This document shows positions 6,428 to 10,842 of a DNA stretch of 10,842 nucleotides, piece after piece. The notes beneath the pieces were generated by a model. The model was not told the origin of the DNA. It made no database searches and saw only the letters and a program-made list of their open reading frames with translations. Source of the DNA: Desulfocapsa sp. (lineage in GTDB: Bacteria > Desulfobacterota > Desulfobulbia > Desulfobulbales > Desulfocapsaceae); NCBI GenBank assembly GCA_029934915.1, contig JAOZLI010000062.1:1-10842 (forward strand), read 5' to 3'. The translations under genes were made by a program, and so were the position numbers. Every line of letters begins with the position of its first letter. Positions within the stretch are counted from its first letter, which is position 1.

Positions 6428-8364
6428 CAACTTATATAACGACCCCTATCTATTACGTAAATGCACAGCCACATTTGGGGCATGCCTATACGACAATTGT
6501 TGCCGATACTTACGCCAGGTTTCGACGTCTTGCCGGGGACTCTGTACGGTTTCAGACTGGAACGGACGAACATGGGGATAAAATAGCGGAAGCGGCTGAC
6601 AAAGAAGGGGTGAGCCCTAAGGCATACGTCGATCGTATCAGTGCAATGTTCAGTGATACCTGGCCTACGCTGGATATTGTACCGGATAATTTCATTCGAA
6701 CCACGGATGCCGATCATGTGGCAACGGTGCAGAACATTCTGCAGCAGGTATATGACAAGGGTGATATCTACTTTGATAAGTATACTGGTTTGTATTGCAC
6801 TGGATGCGAACGCTTTCTTACTGAAAAAGAGCTGGTGAATGGGAAATGTCCAGATCACCAGACGGTGCCGGATGAGATAACCGAACAGAATTATTTTTTC
6901 AGGATGTCCAAATATCAGCAGGATCTTATCGATCATATCAAGGGAAATCCTGATTTTATAACTCCTGAACGTTATCGAAACGAGGTACTCTCTTTTTTAA
7001 GTGAACCCCTGGAAGATCTTTGCATTTCAAGACCTACATCACGACTTACCTGGGGCATTCCTCTTCCTTTTGATGATAAATTTGTTACCTATGTCTGGTT
7101 TGATGCACTGATTAACTATCTAACGGGTATTGGCTATCCTGATTCCGAACAGTTCAAGAGCTATTGGGATGTAGCGGAACACGTTATTGCAAAAGACATT
7201 CTTAAACCTCATGCCATTTACTGGCCCACCATGCTATTATCCATGGGATTGCCGCTCTATCAGAAGTTGCACGTACATGGCTATTGGAACGTTGATGAAA
7301 CGAAGATGTCCAAGAGCATTGGTAATGTGGTGCGTCCTGCTGAGCTTGTTGAAGAATATGGTGTGGATTGTGTGCGTTATTTTACCCTGCGGGAGATGTC
7401 CTTCGGGCTCGATTCCTCCTTTAGCGCTGATGCAATTGTAGCCAGGAAAAATTCTGATCTTGCCAATGATCTTGGGAATCTGTACAGTCGAAGTACAGCC
7501 ATGCTTATCAAATATACTGGTGGCGTTATTCCAGAACCGGTTGCAAGTGATGATGATACGGTCATGCGGGATCTGGCAAGGGACGTGGTTACAACCTACA
7601 CCGAGAAGATGGGTGATTTTCAATTTCATCGAGCCCTTGCAGCGGTATGGGAATTGATCAGTCTGGCTAATAAATATATTGTGACCAATGAACCCTGGGC
7701 GCTTGCCAAGGAACCTGAACGCGCAGGACGATTGCATACAGTGTTGTATAATCTGCATGAAACATTGCGTTTGCTGACGCTGCTCTTGCAACCTGTGATG
7801 CCGGGTACATGTAAGAAAATGGCGAAGGGACTGGGGATTGCGGAAGATTCTCCTCTGGTAACATCTCTTGATGCTGCAGGATGGGGTGGCTTGCAGGCAA
7901 AAACTGAGCTCACCAGAATTGATGCTTTGTTTCCTCGTATGGATACAAAGAAGAAGAAACAGCAGGCACCGCCTAAAGAGAAGACAAAGAAGAAACAGAA
8001 ACAAAAGGTCAAAAAGACTGAAAATATGGAAGGCTTAATTACCTTCGATCAGTTCCAGGATCTTGAGCTTCGAGTTGCAGAGATTGTGGCAGCAGAACCC
8101 ATCAAAAAATCAGACAGACTGTTGAAGCTGAGTGTTAAAGCGCCTGAAGAGCGGACGATTGTTGCTGGTATTGCAGAGTATTATAAACCTGAGGATGTCG
8201 TTGGGCTGCAGGTGTTAATTGTTGCTAATCTTAAGCCTGTAAAGCTTATGGGGATTGAGTCCCAGGGGATGGTTCTTGCTGCAAAAGTTGAGGAGGAGGG
8301 GGGCAGTCGTTTGGTGCTTTCTGCTGTTAGTGCTCCTGTTCCTGCTGGATCTAAGGTTGCGTAG
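6424..8364 (+). CDS. metG: Methionyl-tRNA synthetase with C-terminal tRNA-binding domain
   Basis: This 646-residue class I aminoacyl-tRNA synthetase charges tRNA-Met with methionine in the cytosol. The HIGH motif is HLGH (17-20). A single CxxC...CxxH zinc knuckle occupies 125-145 (Cys125, Cys128, Cys142, His145), and KMSKS is at 294-298. The helical anticodon-binding domain covers about 340-505. A Lys-rich linker (about 509-532) leads to an EMAP/Arc1p-type tRNA-binding domain (about 537-646), which in relatives promotes dimerisation and tRNA binding. The chosen start, ATG 6424, gives the family N-terminus TTYITTPIYYVNAQPHLGHA and has AGGA three bases upstream. An in-frame ATG at 6361 would add 21 low-complexity residues read out of frame through the 3' end of ricT and is rejected. 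It is translationally coupled to ricT by the 4-base overlap. Confidence 0.97.
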   Translation: MTTYITTPIYYVNAQPHLGHAYTTIVADTYARFRRLAGDSVRFQTGTDEHGDKIAEAADKEGVSPKAYVDRISAMFSDTWPTLDIVPDNFIRTTDADHVATVQNILQQVYDKGDIYFDKYTGLYCTGCERFLTEKELVNGKCPDHQTVPDEITEQNYFFRMSKYQQDLIDHIKGNPDFITPERYRNEVLSFLSEPLEDLCISRPTSRLTWGIPLPFDDKFVTYVWFDALINYLTGIGYPDSEQFKSYWDVAEHVIAKDILKPHAIYWPTMLLSMGLPLYQKLHVHGYWNVDETKMSKSIGNVVRPAELVEEYGVDCVRYFTLREMSFGLDSSFSADAIVARKNSDLANDLGNLYSRSTAMLIKYTGGVIPEPVASDDDTVMRDLARDVVTTYTEKMGDFQFHRALAAVWELISLANKYIVTNEPWALAKEPERAGRLHTVLYNLHETLRLLTLLLQPVMPGTCKKMAKGLGIAEDSPLVTSLDAAGWGGLQAKTELTRIDALFPRMDTKKKKQQAPPKEKTKKKQKQKVKKTENMEGLITFDQFQDLELRVAEIVAAEPIKKSDRLLKLSVKAPEERTIVAGIAEYYKPEDVVGLQVLIVANLKPVKLMGIESQGMVLAAKVEEEGGSRLVLSAVSAPVPAGSKVA

Positions 8365-8434
8365 GGTTTTATAATGAGGAACGGGGTAGTTACTTATTTT
8401 GTTGGAACTGTCCTGGTAAATTCGGAGTCTTTAA

Positions 8435-8728
8435 ATGTTTGTGGTAAATAATTTTATGATGGCTATTGCTCAGTTGATCGATTTTTTGCTCACCGCATAT
8501 ATGTGGATTATTATTGGCCGGGCGGTGATTTCCTGGGTTAATGCTGATCCTCACAATCCTATTGTTCGCTTTCTCTATGAGGCCACTGAGCCACCCTTGA
8601 GAAAAATTAGAAATGTGTTGCCCATGAGCATGGGCGGGATCGATTTTTCTCCCATGATTCTAATCATGGCTATTATGTTTCTGCAGAGTTTTCTTGTGCC
8701 AACGTTGAAACAGTTGGCAATGGGATAA
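8435..8728 (+). CDS. yggT: YggT/YlmG family small membrane protein
   Basis: This 97-residue protein of the YggT (YlmG) family has two membrane segments, about residues 8-33 and 71-92. The conserved loop between them holds RAVISWVNADPHNP (29-42) and the TEPPLRKIRNVLP motif (51-63), followed by GGIDFSP (67-73) at the start of the second segment. Family members are inner-membrane proteins linked to envelope or division organisation and, in plastids, to nucleoid distribution; the molecular activity is not established. The start ATG has GGAG seven bases upstream. It follows metG by 70 bases and precedes divIVA by 30, the same pairing as ylmG-divIVA in Gram-positive division clusters, which supports a related envelope role. 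Confidence 0.93.
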   Translation: MFVVNNFMMAIAQLIDFLLTAYMWIIIGRAVISWVNADPHNPIVRFLYEATEPPLRKIRNVLPMSMGGIDFSPMILIMAIMFLQSFLVPTLKQLAMG

Positions 8729-8758
8729 TTATTTTTTTCTCCAATATCGAGGAATAGC

Positions 8759-9718
8759 ATGTCCATAACTCCACAGCTTATAAAAGATCAGGAATTTGAA
8801 GTAAAATTCAGAGGCTTTGATCCCATTGAAGTAAAAGATTATCTGGAAACCATTGCTGACAAATTCTTCGAGTTGCAGGAATTGTGCAAGGAGCAGGAGG
8901 AAGAACTCGATACCCTGCGTGATGCGAAGGATTCTTCCGAAGAATACAATACTTCTCTCGAAACAGATATGGAGTTTACCAGGAAAATATCTGAAGAACT
9001 GAAAGATGGCTGTGCTCAAAAAGAAGAAAAGGTAAACGAGCTTACAGCAGAAGTGGAAGAGTTGCAGCTGCGTATTGCTGATATGGAGGAAGATGGGAAG
9101 GAGCACGAGGAAGAACTCAGCACTATTGAGGCTGGCCGGGAAGAGCTGGAAGAGGCTCTAAAGGAAGCCATGTTAGAGGGTGAACGTCTTCGAAATAAAC
9201 TTGAGCTTCAGCTGGAACAGATAAATGATCTGAAAAAAGAAGAAGTTGATTTTAAAGCAACTTTGGCCTCGGCTCAGCGGTTTGCGGAGGAGATGAGAGA
9301 GGACAGTCTGGTCGAAGCCGAAGAGCTGGTCGAAGGGGCAAAGAATGAAATTGCCAAAATCCGGGATGATGCTCAGGCTGAACTGGATCGTTTGCCCGTG
9401 GAGATTTCAACTCTTGAAAAGAAAAAATACAGAGTTCGGGAAGAGCTGAAGGCCATTCTTGAAAATTATCTGGAGACAATAGATGTGTTTGCTCCCGCTG
9501 CAGAGAGCGAAGCTGTAGAAGATACGGAACTTTTTCAAAAAATTGAAATCAACGAAGATGGATCGCTAAATCCTGAAGACCTGAAAAAAATGGATGAAAA
9601 GGCTTTGGACTCCTTGCTTGGCGGTGAAAGCGAAGGGGAGACAGGTGATGATACATTTAATCTGAATGATATGTTTAGCCTGGGTGCGGAGGACGAAGAG
9701 AAAAAGGAATCTTCGTGA
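8759..9718 (+). CDS. divIVA: DivIVA-domain coiled-coil protein
   Basis: This 319-residue cytoplasmic protein has a DivIVA-type N-terminal membrane-binding domain and a long coiled coil. Residues 4-40 match the family (TPQLI..QEF..KFRGFDPIEVKDYL). Phe17 and Arg18 fall at the same positions as the membrane-inserting Phe17 and Arg18 of Bacillus subtilis DivIVA. Heptad-rich, highly charged sequence covers about 35-235, including the second family block around 175-215 (AQRFAEEM...EAEELVEGAKNEI). A non-coiled acidic tail of about 85 residues follows, longer than in classical DivIVA. Such proteins recognise curved or polar membrane and recruit partners. The role here (division, polarity or cell shape) is inferred. 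GAGGA lies five bases before the ATG. The DUF167 gene begins one base after its stop. Confidence 0.9.
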   Translation: MSITPQLIKDQEFEVKFRGFDPIEVKDYLETIADKFFELQELCKEQEEELDTLRDAKDSSEEYNTSLETDMEFTRKISEELKDGCAQKEEKVNELTAEVEELQLRIADMEEDGKEHEEELSTIEAGREELEEALKEAMLEGERLRNKLELQLEQINDLKKEEVDFKATLASAQRFAEEMREDSLVEAEELVEGAKNEIAKIRDDAQAELDRLPVEISTLEKKKYRVREELKAILENYLETIDVFAPAAESEAVEDTELFQKIEINEDGSLNPEDLKKMDEKALDSLLGGESEGETGDDTFNLNDMFSLGAEDEEKKESS

Positions 9719-9719
9719 T

Positions 9720-10016
9720 ATGAGTTATTTGTCCACCTACAAGGGTGGTGGGGTTTTGTTGCGGTTATATGTGCAGCCTAAAGCCTCCAGGAACGAATTT
9801 GTCGGAGTGCACGGTGATGCAATAAAGCTTGCGATTACAGCACCACCCGTTGATGGAAAAGCGAATAAAGCGGTTGTAAAGTTTTTGGCCGCGTTTTTTA
9901 AGATGAAGAAAAAGGATTTCAGCATAAAGCATGGTTTACAATCAAGGACAAAGTCAGTTCTCATCGAAGGGGTCGAGTTGCAGGATATGAGGCGACGAAT
10001 GGAAATACTTCTTTAA
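9720..10016 (+). CDS. yggU: DUF167/YggU family protein
   Basis: This 98-residue protein belongs to the DUF167 (YggU/UPF0235) family, small alpha/beta proteins of unknown molecular function. The signature elements are present in order: VQPKASRNEFVG (18-29), KLAITAPPVDGKAN (36-49), then K(A)VVKFLA and the later strand with SRTKSVLIEG. Length is normal (about 95-100). The ATG at 9720 was chosen because it begins one base after the divIVA stop and an AGGA lies 11 bases upstream inside divIVA. A longer in-frame reading from 9666 would merely be the shifted frame of the divIVA 3' end. It sits with yggT, as is common for these two families, suggesting coupled expression with the envelope/division genes. 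Confidence 0.93.
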   Translation: MSYLSTYKGGGVLLRLYVQPKASRNEFVGVHGDAIKLAITAPPVDGKANKAVVKFLAAFFKMKKKDFSIKHGLQSRTKSVLIEGVELQDMRRRMEILL

Positions 10017-10044
10017 TAAATTAAAGAATTGATGGGAGAAATGC

Positions 10045-10752
10045 ATGAAAAAATATGTAGTTGGCAATTGGAAGTGTAATAAAGATAAAAAGGATGCGCA
10101 AAAGTGGTTTGCTGAATTTTCTAACTGTTACACACCTGTTGATGGACTTGAAGTAATCATTGCCCCTTCCTTTATTTGTCTTTGCTCTCTTTCTGAATAT
10201 GTTAAGACCCTGGAAATACAAAATCTTTCTTTAGCCGCCCAGGATGTGTCTCCTTTCCCCAAGGGATCCTATACTGGCGCCGTTGCCGCTGATATGGTCA
10301 GGGACATGGTTGACTATGTCATTATCGGCCATTCAGAACGTCGGCGCTATTTTCACGAAACCTCCCAGGAAACAGCCAACAAAATGGCAGAAACAGTTGA
10401 TGCGGGACTCAAGCCCATAGTCTGTATCGACCAGCCCTATGCCATGTCACAACTCACCGCTCTTCATGATATCGATTGTGAAGAAATGCTCCTGGCTTAC
10501 GGGCCAGTGGATGCTATGACAGCAAGAATACCAGAGTTGCCAAAGCGTGTAGCAGAAGCTACGCAGTTTATCAGTCAGGTTCATCCTAAACGGCCGGTTC
10601 TTTATGGCGGCTCTCTGATGGTTGAAAATGTGGATGATTATATTAGCCTGCCTCAGCTGTCAGGTATCTTTGTCGGCCAAACCAGTCTTGATGCCAGTGC
10701 TTTTGCAATCCTGTGTAATAAGGTAGGAGAATCGCTGATAAGTAAATCTTGA
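10045..10752 (+). CDS. Triosephosphate isomerase homologue lacking the catalytic glutamate
   Basis: This 235-residue TIM-barrel protein is a clear triosephosphate isomerase homologue, about 15 residues shorter than usual. It retains Asn8 and Lys10 (GNWKCN), His96 and Glu98 (IIGHSERR), the YFHET..ETANKM..A..AGLKPIVC run (102-127), YGGS (187-190) and a VGQTSLDA phosphate-loop region (210-217). It departs where catalysis happens. The loop-6 region that should read YEPVWAIGTG reads YGPVDAMTAR (152-161), so the general-base Glu is Gly153 (codon GGG, 10501-10503). VCxGE reads VCIDQ (126-130), and VGG reads VGQ. The segment around helix 5 is shortened, as in archaeal TIMs. It is therefore probably not a working isomerase, and tpiA is withheld as a symbol. 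The start is backed by GGGAG six bases upstream. It closes the operon, 28 bases after the DUF167 gene. Confidence 0.85.
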   Translation: MKKYVVGNWKCNKDKKDAQKWFAEFSNCYTPVDGLEVIIAPSFICLCSLSEYVKTLEIQNLSLAAQDVSPFPKGSYTGAVAADMVRDMVDYVIIGHSERRRYFHETSQETANKMAETVDAGLKPIVCIDQPYAMSQLTALHDIDCEEMLLAYGPVDAMTARIPELPKRVAEATQFISQVHPKRPVLYGGSLMVENVDDYISLPQLSGIFVGQTSLDASAFAILCNKVGESLISKS

Positions 10753-10756
10753 TGGC

Positions 10757-10772
10757 GTTGTAAAAAGACAAC
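10757..10772. other. Small stem-loop after the TIM homologue
   Basis: GTTGT (10757-10761), a six-base loop AAAAAG, and ACAAC (10768-10772) form a 5-base-pair stem five bases past the last stop codon. No T-tract follows, so this is at most a weak 3' end structure and not a convincing intrinsic terminator. Confidence 0.25.
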
Positions 10773-10779
10773 ACTCACC

Positions 10780-10839
10780 ATGAAGGTCATGAAGAACATG
10801 AAGTTAAAAGACTGATTCGCTGTTATTCTTTTCTTCATG
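10780..10839. repeat. ATGAAG 9-base periodic repeat with inverted copy, runs to window edge
   Basis: ATGAAG recurs every 9 bases at 10780, 10789 and 10798 (ATGAAGGTC, ATGAAGAAC, ATGAAGTTA). The inverse, CTTCATG, lies at 10833-10839, giving an inverted-repeat arrangement with about 30 bases between. The stretch is non-coding in context and resembles intergenic repeat families built from short near-periodic units. It probably continues beyond the window. Confidence 0.45.
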
Positions 10840-10842
10840 CCC

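Noticed and set aside
8370..8375. Perfect TATAAT just after the metG stop as a promoter for yggT
   Set aside because: No -35-like hexamer lies 16-18 bases upstream and there is no extended -10 motif; a single hexamer in AT-rich sequence is weak evidence.
10501..10503. Gly153 codon GGG in the TIM homologue as a simple sequencing error for GAG
   Set aside because: The neighbouring lid residues and the VCxGE and VGG motifs are also changed, so a single-base error does not account for the departure from the family.

Overview
This 10.8 kb window reads as a bacterial chromosome segment of moderate GC content. The content and order of the housekeeping genes suggest a Gram-negative anaerobe of the Desulfobacterota (former Deltaproteobacteria, possibly Desulfobulbales-like). 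They comprise holB, a PSP1/RicT gene, a metG with a C-terminal tRNA-binding domain, then yggT, divIVA and a DUF167 gene. The taxonomic call is inference from gene order and protein flavour; there is no rRNA or other decisive marker.

Left part (1-1829): about 260 bases without a convincing gene lead to a hipB-hipA type II toxin-antitoxin operon on the + strand. The hipB promoter is near consensus and lies so close to the ATG that the message should be leaderless. A small inverted repeat overlaps the -10 box and start codon and is a candidate autoregulatory operator. hipB and hipA overlap by 4 bases.

Middle-left (1858-3165, - strand): one amidohydrolase of the MTA/SAH deaminase (MtaD/SsnA-like) type converges on hipA and has its own promoter. 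It is divergent from the rest of the window across a 190-base intergenic region that holds two inverted repeats.

Right part (3356-10752, all + strand): eight closely spaced genes probably form one long operon or two joined ones: ychF, holB, ricT, metG, yggT, divIVA, a DUF167 gene and a triosephosphate isomerase homologue. They cover ribosome-associated ATPase function, the replication clamp loader, RNA processing, Met-tRNA charging, and envelope or division organisation. The holB-ricT-metG and yggT-divIVA groupings resemble clusters known from Firmicutes and Actinobacteria.

The most unusual item is the last gene. It is clearly a TIM homologue and keeps the Asn/Lys and His catalytic residues, but the catalytic glutamate position is glycine and the loop-6 lid is not canonical. 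It is probably a non-catalytic or repurposed paralogue. Two non-coding repeat structures also stand out. One, between holB and ricT, has AGT every 7 bases, a GC hairpin, then AACTTTAT units. The other is a 9-base ATGAAG periodic repeat at the right edge. No CRISPR array, IS element, tRNA or rRNA gene was recognised.
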